A stretch of 64,000 nt of DNA, taken from NCBI RefSeq assembly GCF_003711515.1, contig NW_021167080.1, positions 779,200 through 843,199 of the forward strand, read 5' to 3'. Position numbers and translations under genes: made by a program. The stretch comes from Sodiomyces alkalinus F11 (lineage: Eukaryota > Ascomycota > Sordariomycetes > Glomerellales > Plectosphaerellaceae). The notes beneath the pieces are model-generated. The model was not told where the DNA came from. It searched no databases and worked only from the letters and a program-made list of their open reading frames with translations. Within the stretch, counting starts at the first letter, position 1. Every line of letters begins with the position of its first letter. Below are positions 1 through 12,369 of this stretch, piece after piece.

Positions 1-145
1 GATCGGCGTATTCGTAAGTCAAAAAAAAAAGAAAGAGACCGTGTCAGATAAATCGTATACATGGTTGCCTTGTTTCGTGAGGTTTTCATCACTCGATAGT
101 CGGTTCGACTGGTCGTACTCGTTCGTTAATATCCGGATATGATGT

Positions 146-2962
146 TCAGCTTGAGTTCCTTCCCCAACCCCGAGTGACGCCGACAACGGCAAGAGCGATA
201 ATTGCGCCAATAATGAGTAGTCCCAGTATGGACATGCATCGGTTCAAATTCCTCCACCACCGACTGCTACGATACTCCAATTCGCCATAAGACGGCTCGT
301 GATAAATTTGTGCCAGTTCCCCGGGGACATTCGACTGGCCCGGCTGCGGTTTGTGAGGCAGGGGAAGGCATGACGCTATCATCCAAGCTATAAGAGATAT
401 AGTCGTTAGCAGAAAATTCTGGTAAAGGTCATTCGGGTGGACAAGAACATAAGGAAATAAGGGAAAAGGGGGAAAGGGAGTCTCTCTCACCGAAAGGAAA
501 GATGAAGCCCACCACGAATAAAACAAGTTGAATATTCCGCCTTCCCAAGAACCCGCCCTCACCCGACCAATAGACAGAGGGCGGCTCCCAGATGCTGTAC
601 CGAGAGGCCCGCTGGTCACGGGCCAGGTGCGGTGACCAGATGCTGGAGGTCTGTTTTGAAAGGGCCGGTTGCACTTGGGGGCTTCCTACTGGTATCTGGA
701 CGATCTCCTCGGGCTCTGTTACCAGCGTCCGCGGCGGCGCCGCCGGCGGGCAGGGAGCCTCTTGGGGTGTTGGCGTTTGCCTCCGAGTGTGGATGTGCAA
801 AGACGCATTCTCCATGCTCGGGGAGGCGCTGCGGAAAGAGCTCGGGGGGCGGCTGTTGTCGTAGTAGCCGGCCATTGATTCAAGGGACGTTGCTTGCCGA
901 AGCCAACGGCGCGGCTCGCCGTTACCGTAATACAATCTGTGCAAAATTCGGTGTTAGCTGACGACCATCAAGTATCATCAGATGTAGACATTTAAACGCA
1001 CCTCGCCCAGGCTGGGAGAGACGAAGTATTGAAGCTGTTCGTCCTGGAACTTCCAGATGAGTGGAGATGGCGATCCGAGGACGTATTGGACAAGAAGCTC
1101 GACAGTCTCCGACGCGATGGCCGATTGTGAAGTTGATGCAAGTCTGCTAAGCCATCGCCATGTTCGTCTTGGTCTTTCACCAGCAAAGTCATACCAGCAC
1201 GGTTGTAAGTCGGCATCGGCTCCTCGACTAGGACGTCCGGTTGTTTCGATCTTGCGTGCTGGTTGGCGTCGAGAGGAAATCGGGAGGAGACCCTGGGAAT
1301 CTCTCGCGCATGGCTTGGTGAGAATCCGCTGCTGCGGCGGTCTGGAGCGGATAGAAGTGAGGAGGAACGAGACGTGAGGTCGCTTGGCCCTTCGCCTTCT
1401 GAAGCAACAGTGGACAGCTGCGAGCTCCACTGGCGGGGATGGGATACCATATGGAATGGGGCCGGCTGGGACGGAGGAGCGGAGGAGGAAGCCGAAGGCC
1501 GAGGGTGCTGCGGTTGGGTAGAGGCGACGGACGGAACCTCGGGCTGGTATAGCCAGGCCATGGGGCCCAGAAGAACAGAGCGAATGGCTTCCTGACCACC
1601 AAAAACACTGGAGATTGACGTCAGAGACCCTTTGTGAAAGAGTCTGCTTGAGCGGGACTTGGACGACGCCAATGTTTCCGACGACGGTTTCTTCTTGGCG
1701 GGCCGCAGTGGCGGTACGACTAGGCTTTCTTGCGAGAATTCAGGACGAAGACGGCGCGCGGCTACGACCAAGGACGGCGACGAGGGTGATGGGTCTCCGT
1801 GGAGCACGTAATTCGCGTCGCTTGCGGCGGTATCGGGTTGGGAGAAGTCTGGCGTAGAGGGCACAGGCGGCGAGGATCGGCCCAGGATTGGGTAATTGGA
1901 ATCGCTGGAGGACGGAGGTGGCAAGCTGTCGCCTTCGACTGCTGTGTCAACAGCAACAGGTGAGGAGGCAGCGTAGACTTTGTAGTTCGTCGTCTCAGAC
2001 CTCGTTGAAACGGAATGCGAGGAGAGGAAAGACCCCTTGTTTGTCAGCGAGGGGTAGGGGGACCTATCGACGGCTTCGGTTTCCAGCAAGGCAGGGAGAT
2101 GCGAATGGGAAGAAGGCGACGACGAAGCCTGCGGCAGGTCAGTAGAGAAGCCCGGCTTCGAGCCGGGAGTCTCGGGGACTTTGCGGAGCCCACCGACTAG
2201 CCGATAGTTGCAGGGCGACGGGTTTTGATCTGCGGTCCATTCAACGGAACACGACGCTGGCGTGGACGGGGATGCGCTACGCTCCGGCAGAGTCGTCAAA
2301 GGGGAACTCGGACGACCCTCGCTAGGCCAATCGGAGGAGGAGAGTCGTTCAAAGGAACTCGCGGTGGACAAAGAGAAAGACGAGGGTCTGAAAGCGTCCT
2401 GGAAGGCAGGCTGGGTCTGGGGCTGGAGGCTGAAAGTCTTGCTGTTGGGATGAATATTGACAAGATTGCGACGTCGGGACAGGGGACGTCTTGGGGCTGT
2501 CGCAAGCCCCTGTTCTCGGTCGAGGCCCGACAACGCATAGACGTCGGAGATGTCGGAGGTGGCAGTGGGGTTGCGGGACGAAACGCTTGGGGCCTCAGAG
2601 ACAGGGGTGACATGAGTGCTTGGATGACATGGCCTTGATCCGGACCGCACTTTCGGGTTTGAAACGACAGGACGCCCTCTGACAGCTGCCAATGGACGCG
2701 GCGACATGGGCGAGCCTGATCCTGGCGAAGGTACCACAGGCGCCGACCCGTAAACATCGGAGGGAGTAAAGTGTTCATGTGCAAAGTCGTCGTCTGCGCG
2801 TGCATCGTACTTGTCGTGCTGAGCGGCGGAGGGTGAGGCAGCACTCGGTGAGTCGCTAGGCCGAGGAGGACTGTAGGGAACGATGCGAATGGCGAGGGAG
2901 TTGGTTTGTGACTGGGATCTCTCGCTGAGAGGCTCTCGGTGAGGTGGGAATGATGCAGACAT
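146..2962 (-). CDS. Serine-rich two-span membrane protein, three exons
   Basis: Spliced gene read as exon 1 2962-1002, intron 1001-937, exon 2 936-491, intron 490-388, exon 3 387-146; it sums to 882 codons plus a TGA stop, with GT donors (AG|GTGCGT, CG|GTGAGA) and CAG/TAG acceptors and frame kept across both junctions. The ATG at 2962 is preferred to the in-frame one at 3085 because the peptide MSASFPPHREPL matches the N-terminus I recall for the fungal serine-rich protein family. Residues 1 to about 640 are low-complexity Ser/Pro and probably disordered. The conserved C-terminal part begins near residue 650 (LPAWARLYYGNGEPRRWL), followed by a first membrane segment near 788-812 and a second near 855-873, with WWRNLNR just before it. 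I expect an integral membrane protein with a long cytosolic N-terminal tail; function unknown. It is the last host gene before the transposon nest. Gene structure is well supported, function is not. Confidence 0.85.
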
Positions 2963-4336
2963 GTTCGTGCTATAAACGGCTCCTAGAGAACAACGAGGGA
3001 GGGCAGCCCGTGGAGACAACAACAGCCGCAAAGGAGTATATGTCCGCGGACCTGTCCTAGCCCGACCAGGCGGAGGCTCTGGCAAAGGGCACCAAGTAGG
3101 AGCGTTCGACGCAATGAGTTACGCCGCCGAGCCTGGCGGAGCCGGCGAGGCAGAGAGTGTGGACGGCCAAACGCAAACGCTAAATGCAGCAGGGGCGGTG
3201 CCAAAGAGGCAAAGACTCAGTAAAAGGAGGAACAATGACAATGGCGTAGATGCCGAAAAATAGCTTCAAATAGTCGGTCACACTGCTAGCTGCAGACCCT
3301 TAGCCTTGTTAAGCGTGACAAGCAGTAATTTGGCTTCGATATGACGGCATACCCGGCATTATAACGAGGACGGCAAAGGATGAGCTGGTAGCGAGCGGAC
3401 AATTCGGGTTGGGTTACTCGAGACCGGTTACCATTGATGTGTGGACTTGGAACGTTGGAGGAAATAGGAAAGCTGATCGGAGCACTCAGTAAGATGTCGT
3501 AAGAGTCGTCGAAGCGTCGAAAGGCCAGGCAGGCATTATGAGTAGTACAATATAAGTCAGGCGCCGAAGGCATTAAAAGAAATCATAAATGAAGGCTAAA
3601 AGAGGGACAAGACGCGATAAGACACGCGAAATATCTTAGACTGGAAACAAGGCGTTGAAACGAGAGGCCATGTAGCAAAAAAAAGATGGATAATACGAGA
3701 TGTTTATCCGGACGAAGTGCTTTTCGCCTCCTGCGTATAACGTGTAGAAAGTGAGTGAGTGAATGAGTGAATGAATGGGATAAGATAGTAAGAGCATAAA
3801 TCAGTCGAAGACGGCCAAGGACGCAAACCAGACGAGCGCAAAAAAGGAAAAGGAGGTGGAGGTTAATGAGGGAGGAAGAAGAAAAAGGCGAAAGAGGGAG
3901 AAATGGAAAAATGGAAGAGGGAATCAGAGAAGGCGCCCGATGGGTACCTGCCTAAGGTACCTAAGTAGGTATATATGTACGAAGTAACTTCAATGTACGA
4001 AGAGCTACGGACGGAGTACAGCGTCCTGCAGGAGGTACGTTGTAAGCTGCGGGCTATAAACATGTCCCAAAATCAGACCTTCTCTGCAAACGCGAACCAG
4101 AAGAGGACAGAACCCCAAAGTTACCAAGGTACGAAGCAGGAGATGGCGCTTGCTCAGGTTAGTCGCCTGCATGTGTGCCTGGTCTGCGGCAAGGCGGCAA
4201 GGTGTGCATCGAACTTTAAGGGGGATGGAACATGCGGACAACCTCGTTGGCTGGAATCGATTCCACTCCGACGTACCTGCCTATGTCCCATTGGCACAGA
4301 CCATGCCTGGCACACCATGCCTGACTAAGGGCTTCG
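2963..4336. promoter_or_regulatory. Upstream region of the serine-rich gene, no gene recognised
   Basis: About 1.4 kb of normal-composition DNA between the start codon at 2962 and the first LTR. It holds purine-rich tracts, a short GAGTGAATGA-type direct repeat near 3750-3777, and a palindrome-like GGTACCT/TAGGTA run at 3942-3972. Short ORFs here (for example 3286-3573 minus, 4150-4350 plus) show no recognisable protein or splice pattern. It should contain the 5' UTR and promoter of the minus-strand gene to its left; no specific factor site is claimed. Confidence 0.5.
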
Positions 4337-4615
4337 TGTCGCATACATAGGCACACGGACCACAATGTGGTCCTTAGGGGATCCATGCCTGACTAAGGCC
4401 TTCGGATCTCGGGGACCTCCGGCATCAGGATATAACAAGGGAGGATACCGGAAAAGACCGGATAGGATCCAAATAATATAGTATCCATAACAGAGTCTTT
4501 ACCACCTAAATTAAGGGTATAAAAGACTTATATAGATATAACTTAATATAATATATATATACGAGATTTCTGCTCTATTAATTTAATTATATAAGTACTA
4601 TTTTAATATATAATA
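4337..4615 (+). repeat. 5' LTR of the copia element, heavily RIP-mutated
   Basis: It aligns with 57617-57903 over its length: shared blocks include the GGATCC region, GAGGATACCGGAAAAGACCGG (versus GCAGATACC...), CAGAGTCTTTACCACC and ACGAGATTTCTGCTCT. Its last 11 bases, AATATATAATA, correspond to GACGTGCGACA in the 3' LTR with every C read as T and every G as A. A (CA)n run in the 3' LTR is (TA)n here. Confidence 0.85.
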
Positions 4616-4904
4616 GTTATAAGCCCGTTTTATAACGCCTAAATATTAGATATTAATGAGGCTACCCTATTCCACTATAAAAGTAATCACCTTTATATAA
4701 GCGCTCTTAATTAATCTACCGACCTACCTATTAATTAATTAATTAACTGATAAATAAATAAAGATATCTTTTAATATATCTAATACTAAGTAGAAGGCAG
4801 CCGCTATTACCCTTATTAACTAAAGGGATTAGGCGATATAGGAGCACACCGTACACGGTACATCTGACTCTTACTAAGATAACTATGTTAATCTAAAGCT
4901 AAGC

Positions 4905-7155
4905 GATAAGGAGGCTAACGCCTACCTACTTCTTAAGCCTATACTACTTAACATTCATAAATATAAAGCCCTTGTCATAGACCTAGACGCGGCGGAGGAG
5001 ACCACGGCCACTATATCTTTTACCGTTACGCTAAATAGTAATAAGACTACTAATACCACGGACGCCGCTATTGCCGCCGCTATTACGGCTATTATAGCCG
5101 CCGGTAAGAAGAAGACGGCCGCTTATAGGAAGGCTATAGCCGTAATAAAAGAACTATCGATAAGGACGCTTACGTTTATCGATAACCTCTCCGAAAAGGG
5201 GCGTACGCGCTACCTATAAAATCGCCGCGTATACCACAAGGAAAAGGCAGACTATAATACATAGTAAAAGGAATTTAATAAGGTACACTTATATATTAAG
5301 AGGACCGTTTATACTATATTATATAACCTCCTTACTTAGCTATAGAATCCTACCGTAAATACCCTATAAGCCTAGATTACTCTCCTCTACGTGTATATTG
5401 GACTAACCCCTATAAACCTCTATAAGGAAGCCTTAGTTATAAATTAATAATACACTACGCCTATAAAGGCTCTACCTAAGAATATAAATAGGTAGGTTAT
5501 AAGCTAGAAAATGGCAATAATATACTATAAATATATAAGCGTTTTAAAGCTATTAAGCGCGGACTATTAGGCCCAAAACGTGTTAAAAGCTATTAAACCT
5601 ATCGCCTAGGAATAGAGTAATTTACTTAATAACTAACTACGATAAGATTACGGAAAATAAGCTAACGATTAACGACTTTGTAAAGTCTTTAAGGGCAGTT
5701 CTTAGTAATATAAACAATCTAGAATCCGCCGCTATAAAGCCTAGAGTTGGGAGAGGCACCTTTGATACCCATAAAACCCTCCCCGATACTAAGAATACTA
5801 CCAATAATAAAGATAATAAAAAGCGTCCTCGTAGCAATATATCTATAAAGGCTATCCCTCCCGTGATAAGGAGGCCTTATAAGATATATAAGAACCCCTA
5901 TTCTACCCCCGCCTATTAGTACGTAAGGCCGGATATACGCCCTTATACCTAATATGGCCGTGAAGATATTATAAAGATTATAGAAAAAGATACGTAATTA
6001 TAGCTTTAGAAGCTATGTAAACACTGCGATATAGAAAAGGCGGGAAGCCGTAGGGGCTAGTACCGCTAAGAAGATAAAGGAGGTCTAGGCAGCTGAACTC
6101 TATAATACTACGCCTATTATAACTACTATACTATGAAATCGGCGGGTTACTAATCCGGCCGTTATTATAGTTTTAAAGACCTATCCGTTACCGCGACAAG
6201 GCGATAAGGCGTTTACCCCTTAGAAGAAGGGGGGGTAGCGCGCCCTCGCACGACGATACTATTAAGATTATAATAAGGGGTATCCCTCTCTATTAACTAA
6301 GCTAAAACGCTATTATACTACACGATCCTAGACTTAGGATTATTCATCTATATCTTTAATAATTAAGACCGTTTGACGGCTGCTACGCCGTCTACTAATA
6401 ACCTATTATTACTTTAAGTAAGTACTTATAAGAATTTTATCCTCGGATACGGAGATATTAAGCTTTATATATAATCCCTATAAGGCACGAAGAGGCTATT
6501 ACGTCTTTATAACGTTCTATACTATAAGGAGTTCGTTACTAGTATAGTCTCAGAATACTAGCTACGCCTATAAGGCTATCGCTAGAATACTATAAACGAT
6601 ACTATTATTAGCTTTACTAATCACCGGCTTATCTATGAGCTACTAGATATCTACGGCTAGTATATAATTAAGCGTGCGGAAGCTATAGCTACTGCTACCG
6701 TGTTTATAGTCTTGGCTCGGCACTTACGCGCTAACCCGTATAGAACATTACGATAACCGCGGTAACTATAGCAGACTACCGCGTAAAGGTAGTAAAAATG
6801 CCTTAGCTATTATAGTACGGATACCCATATAAGGATTATCGACGCTATTTAGGGGGTAAGAATAAAAGGACCGCGTACCGCCGACTATAACGCGTATAGA
6901 TAATCCTAAGTGCCTATATAGATTAGTCGGATACTATTTTTTTACCCGTTAAAGCCTGGAGAGGCCCTAGCTATTAATTTTCACGATCTAAAAGAGTCGG
7001 AATGGCTAGGCGGCCTGTATAAGTGTATTATATTCGTTATAGACGTGTATATAAGTTATACGTAGGATTACTACCTATAGAAAACAGATTAAGGCTTTAT
7101 AGTTTATATATTAAAAGACGTTTTTACCCTGCTTAAGACCTAATTCGACGTTAGG
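4905..7155 (+). pseudogene. Copia gag, protease and N-terminal integrase, decayed
   Basis: The reading from about 4905 gives a gag-like stretch (NLKLSDKEANAYLLLKPI and onward) broken mainly by TAA/TAG in place of CAA/CAG. A Cys-x2-Cys remnant lies near 6015. Around 6310-6360 the translation LDLGLFIYIFNN matches the copia aspartic protease pattern of the LDSGS-x-HVFN type with RIP changes. Integrase-core-like sequence follows (NFHDLKESEWLGGLYKCIIF near 6980-7030), ending near 7150 where a new LTR begins. The DDE core is incomplete. The copia assignment rests on domain order with the RVT_2 domain at the far right of the nest. Confidence 0.65.
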
Positions 7156-7370
7156 TATTACGGGTTAACCCTAATACTAAGGATCCGGCTATACTCCGGA
7201 TCTTTCTGACTACGCGCTTAGTTAACAGACCTATATCGCTACGTTATCGTTACCTTATAGCTAGCCTAGCGCTATAGACTTTTCTCCTTTTTCCTGCTTT
7301 CTTCCTTAGTTTTAGATAATCTATTATTACGACCTTACTTAGTGCCACGACCTATAACTAGTCGTTTATA
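7156..7370 (+). repeat. Chromovirus 5' LTR, inverted relative to 11463-11676
   Basis: It starts TATTACGGGTTAACCC (TG changed to TA) and ends GTCGTTTATA (CA changed to TA). The reverse complement of 11463-11676 matches it closely, including AAGGATCCGGCTATACTCCG, the CTAGCCTAGCGCTATAGACT block and GTGCCACGACCTATAACTAG. Confidence 0.8.
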
Positions 7371-7399
7371 TATCTAGAACTTAGCGATACCTATAGACT

Positions 7400-10300
7400 A
7401 TACTAGCGATAGATTCGGATCCTAATACTACCGCCTAATAACCTATTAGAATTAAATAGGTCGCGGAGTAGATAAACCGACGGTTTAAAGAAAACGACTA
7501 AGCCTTAAACGTAAGGCTAGGCCCTTTCTATAAAGAATATAACGATATTAAGGTAAGGCTCGCCCTGATATAAGAATACTACTCGGAAATACGCTAGTTT
7601 ATAGACCGATAACGCGCGAGAGAAGACGCTGATAAGCGATAACGCCTAGTAGTCGAATAGCTTATAGCCCGGCTCCTAGAATTACCTACTCTATAAAACC
7701 TAACGCCGCTTAATTTAAATATTCCGGCTCCCTTATAAACCCCGATAATCCTTATACTAGTAGAGTCTACCCTATTACCGGTTCTATCGCTAGCGCTATA
7801 ACCAATAATAATAATAGTCGCCCTAACCTCGACGGCGGTACCCTATAAGACTATTAATAGCCTAGTAAAGTTCTCGGGGAAGCGACTATATTATAGCGCG
7901 TAGGCCTACGTAATATAGTAGAAGTTTATAATTGATAACAGCTTATTCTAGAATAATATATAAGCTTAGTACACGATCTACAATTACCTAGAGCCTAAAG
8001 TATAATAGGTTATATCGGCCTTTTATAAAAGCGACGGACCGGGTAAGCTTATAAACCCTAACAATTTTATAGTATATCTTAATTATATCTATCTTAACCC
8101 TATAGAATAATCACGGGCTATCTAAGCCTTACGTATAACTCGTTAATAGTGTAATAAATCGTTTACCGCCTTCCTACCCTATTTTAAAAGATAAATCGCC
8201 TTTCCGGGCGGTACTAAATAGAAAGCTATTATATAGATCTTATTCCTTAAAGAGGCAATTACCTCCCGACTTAGGGATAAGCTTATATCCGCCCGTATCC
8301 TTATTAACTATTATACTATATAGGTTAACGGCGTATAATAGATCGCCAGGAAACTTAGAGGTCGTTAGTTCGAACGAAACTATAATAAAGAAGCTTAAGA
8401 CTATTATTATTATTATTATTATTATTACTCCGCTATCCTATTTAATTTATAGGAGCCTAGTTTAGACTATATAGTCCTTCTCGGGTAGCTATAAAGGGGA
8501 AAACCCGGGATCCCGGGGAAAACCTCTATACTCGTCCTTAGCTAGAGTAGTGCCGTTACGGGGCCGATATAGCCCCCGGTTCGTCCTTTCTGTATATCTG
8601 GATTATACCTTTAGGCTAATAGCTAACGGGAAGCGTAGTAGGCTATGGTTCGGGTTAGCCTAGGCCGGTTATTAGTAAGGGGGCGAGGACTAAAAAGATG
8701 CCGCGGCGTCTCCGCTATATAGCGGCCGCGGCACGCTATCTCCGGCCTCCTTATATCCCTGGGAACTAAGCCTATTATTCCTTTTATTTAATTAATAAAG
8801 AAAAGGCAGGGTAGGCGTTCCTACCTCCTTTAGGGGTGGGCGGGGGGTACCTACTATATCTAGTAATAGATAAGGAGGGTAAGGCTCCGCTATACCAGTA
8901 AAAATAGTAAATAGTTAATAAAGGGTATAGTCTTTATCCTTTTTCCTTTTTTTCTTTCTATAACGTTATAAAGCTTATTATAGGTATTCCTTATTATATT
9001 CCCGCTTATAGTCTTATAGGCTTACTATCACGGCGTTATACTAACTAATAATAACTCCTAGTTCTTTATTCTTAATACTAAGTTCCTTACTTAATTCTAG
9101 TATATAGTCTATAGTTTATAGATAGGGTCGTAGTAGCACGGGGTTGACTAGGTAATATAATAGCGATAGTAATAATAACTTTAATATTAACCACTAAAAT
9201 TATTATAATATAAGTATCTCTATATTATAGTAGCGCCGTGGTAGTAGTATACTAATAGTCGTAGATACCTTCTCTTAATAGTAATGATTATCGCTATAAG
9301 CGGGGAACCGTTTATATTATACCGTATATATATCTTAGTAGTACCCAGGTAGTATTATAGCGGCTAATATACGGTAGTTTTGTATATTATAGTAAGCGTC
9401 TAGTAATATACCCTAATAACGTTAAAGCTTATACTAATACGATAGGCACTAGTGCTACTTATTTTTAATACGCTAATAGCTAACGCCCCTATAAGGATAT
9501 AAGTCGTCCTTGTACTATCACCGTACCGCCGGTATATTAAGGAGGTCTAACTAGTCGATAAGTCCCCCCTGCTAATAAGAAGTAGTAATAACGTTATATA
9601 GACGTTTATAGTCTTTACCTATTAGTAAAGGCTACCAGTAATAGTGGTATTATTACGGTACGTAGTTTCCTTTTAATATCGCGGTAGCCTCTTACTAATA
9701 GCCTATAGGCTAAGGAGCGCCTAAAAACAGCGGCTTTATCCTTTAAACGGGCCGTTACTCGGGCGCTACCTTCTAGTCGCGGCCGTGGCGGCACCTTATT
9801 AGTGAAGGTGGTTCTATAAGACGTTCTTCGCCGAACTCGTTACATAAAGGGTATACTAGGTATTCTAATAGACTATTACGTGCGTAGTCCCTCTTCGATT
9901 TCGGTACGGCGCCTCCGTGGTAGTAGTATAGCTAACTAGTTCTAGGGTCTTAAATACGTGGAGAGCGGCGTTAGCGCCTCTAAGGGGGGCGATACTACTA
10001 GTGAGGAGTAGAGGGCTTTAGCCGGTAACGCTTCTATACCGCCGGGGTCCTAGCTTATAGGGCCCCTAATTAATACTAAACCGGACCGTTATATTACCTC
10101 TTCCCCGCTACGGTACTACCGCGCTCTTGTTTAAGACTATATAACCGCGAAAAAGAATACTAATAATAATATAAAGATAAGCAGAGTAAACTATGTTAGC
10201 GATAGGAAGGCGAAGTAAAAGGCTTAGATATACTATAACTATAATAAGAAAGGGTATATCGCGCGGAACTATAAAAAGCTAAAGGAAACCTAAAATATAG

Positions 10301-11462
10301 TCCGGAAGATTAAAGAGTCTTGTATAAAGGATCACGATAAAAGTAAGGATAAGTCGACTAGTAAGGATGACTCGGAAAAAGAATAGTTTTAACGCGAAAA
10401 CGGGTATTAAAGCCGATAGCCTCGATATAGTAGGAGTAAGAGGCGTTTAAAGTACGTGTTAGTAATAACCTAGCACTTATAGTAGCTAAAGTAAATAAAT
10501 AGTATATCCTTACCCTTATTAATACTAGCTATAATTACTATACTGCTATAAGTAAATAGTTTACTTAAAGACTCTACTTACTATTTATAAATAAGACGAA
10601 TTAACTACTAAATAGCTTCTCGGAAGCTACCGGGACTATTAGTAACACGGGGATCGCCGTCTACGGACTTAAGATCGGCGGTTACCTATAAAGAATATTT
10701 ATATATATAGTACCCGGGCTTAATGAAAATATATTTGTCGGGAAGCCCTAGATAAAATAAAATAATATAATATACTACGCTAAGGATAAACGGCTTTATT
10801 ATAGAGTAGCCGGATTAAATATACGACTTTGTTCTATAAAGGAACCTATTAGAGTATAAGCTATCCGCGACGCCTATTGAACTACTAGATCCGTGTTCGC
10901 GGGTATTATCCGATAATTATAACGGAAAGGCGAAGAAGTCTTAGTCTAAGGAGTAAGCTTAAAGGATATTAAAAAAGCATTAAATAAAAAATAACTAGCG
11001 GACCTAAAGGACTTTATACCTAAAAAGCTATTATAAGAATTCGGCGACTTATTTACGCCCGATAAGACTAACTAATTACCGCGATACTAACTAGGAGTTA
11101 ACTACGAGGTAACCTTATACCCGGAAACGATAGTAAAAAACTATTATTTCCTTAAGGGCCACTTCATAATATGATAAAGAAAAGAGCTCTTAGTATTACG
11201 GAAAATACTGATTAATCTAATAAATAAGGGATTTATCCATGCTAGTAGTTTAGAAGCCGTGGCTGTTATCCTTTTTATAAGGAAGCTAGGCAGAGGACTT
11301 TATTTTTATTATAATTATTAAGCGTTAAACGCGATTACTAAGTAAAACCGTTATATACTCCTTTTAATTACCGAAATACTATAAAACCTAAGCTAAGCGA
11401 AATAGTTTATAAAGCCTAATATAATCGCTACTTTCTATAAGATTAGGATAGCCTTGGAACAC
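7400..11462 (+). pseudogene. Ty3 gag, protease and partial RT, interrupted
   Basis: Gag-like sequence occupies 7400-8394 (YIYLNPIE, then LINYYTI near 8310) and resumes at 10140 after an insertion. At 10231-10275 a nucleocapsid CCHC knuckle is visible with all four ligands changed by RIP: Y-YN-Y-NKKG-Y-IARN-Y, where the first, second and fourth Tyr come from TGC/TGT and the third from CAT. A retropepsin-like region lies near 10500-10720. RT follows from about 11040: LFTPDKTNQLPR, LLVLRKILINLINKGFI, ALNAITK and finally FYKIRIALEHY, where the reading stops at the inverted LTR. Catalytic RT motifs beyond this point are absent. Confidence 0.7.
8404..10130 (-). mobile_element. 1.7-kb insertion in gag with 9-bp target duplication
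   Basis: The sequence is flanked by TTAAGACTA at 8395-8403 and 10131-10139, and interrupts an otherwise continuous gag. Its left end is a (TTA)n tract of about eight units, which on the minus strand is a (TAA)n 3' tail. Tail plus variable-length duplication suggests a 5'-truncated non-LTR (LINE) copy in minus orientation. I could not recognise a RT or ORF1 domain in it, so the class is inference. Confidence 0.5.
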
Positions 11463-11676
11463 TATAAACGACTAGTTATAGGTCGTGGCACTAAGTAAGG
11501 TTATAATAATAGATTATCTAGAACTAAGGAAGGAAGAAGGAAAAGAAGAAAAGTCTATAGCGCTAGGCTAGCTATGAGGTAGCGATGACTAGGCGATATA
11601 GGTCCGTTAACGAAGCGCGTAGTTAGGAAGATCCGGAGTATAGCCGGATCCTTTATAACGGGGTTAACCCGTAATA
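11463..11676 (-). repeat. Inverted LTR of the chromovirus, with polypurine tract
   Basis: Reverse-complement match of 7156-7370. The adjoining bases 11677-11698 read on the minus strand as a purine run (AGAGGGAGAGGGGAGGGATAG) directly before the LTR start, the expected place for a polypurine tract. This identifies it as a 3' LTR whose internal region lies to the right, on the minus strand. Confidence 0.75.
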
Positions 11677-12369
11677 CTATCCCTCCCCTCTCCCTCTAGG
11701 GGTTATATAACTATATATCCCCGTCGTAGCTCGGCTCCCCTTTACGTCGCGGTGATAAAGGAATAGTCGTGTACCTTTATCTTACCTCGCCCTTACCTCG
11801 ATATTAAAAAAGTCTTAGGTCGCCTACTAACCTTTATTTATATACCCGAAATAGTAATATAGGCCTCCTTTACGTAAATACTATCCGTAGATATATCGGT
11901 CCCGTTTTCCTTATAGGCTCTCTTTTCCTTTATTCCCCTGCTTACCTTTAATAATAATAATAATAGTAATAGCGGTTCTATATATATTCGTTCTTCCTTA
12001 TAGCGATAATTTCTCTAACTTCTCCTATCCTTAGATAATATTAGTAATACTCGATTAATTTAAGAGTTCCCCGTCTAAGGTAAGTCGTCTCTGGCTCGCG
12101 ATCTTTTTATAAAGAACCCTTCGCTAACTTATATCGTTTTATAGATAGCGCTAGCCCCCGGTAATAATAGGAGTAATAATAGTAATAAGCGTACCGCCGA
12201 TAACGATACAGGTATAATACTCCTATACCTCAAGGCGATATTAACTATATAATAAGTCGGGTTATTATTACAACCTAAAAAAAAAGGAATCGGTGGATAG
12301 TCGGCCTTCTAAGCACCCTCCTAGTAGCGTTTATACTAAGCTATACCTCTCTTATACGCGCGATATCGC

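Noticed and set aside
3286..3573. 95-codon minus-strand ORF upstream of the serine-rich gene
   Set aside because: No recognisable protein, no supporting splice sites, and it lies in the probable promoter.
3975..4350. Overlapping small plus-strand ORFs next to the nest
   Set aside because: They run into the LTR and the LTR relic; no domain or conserved start.
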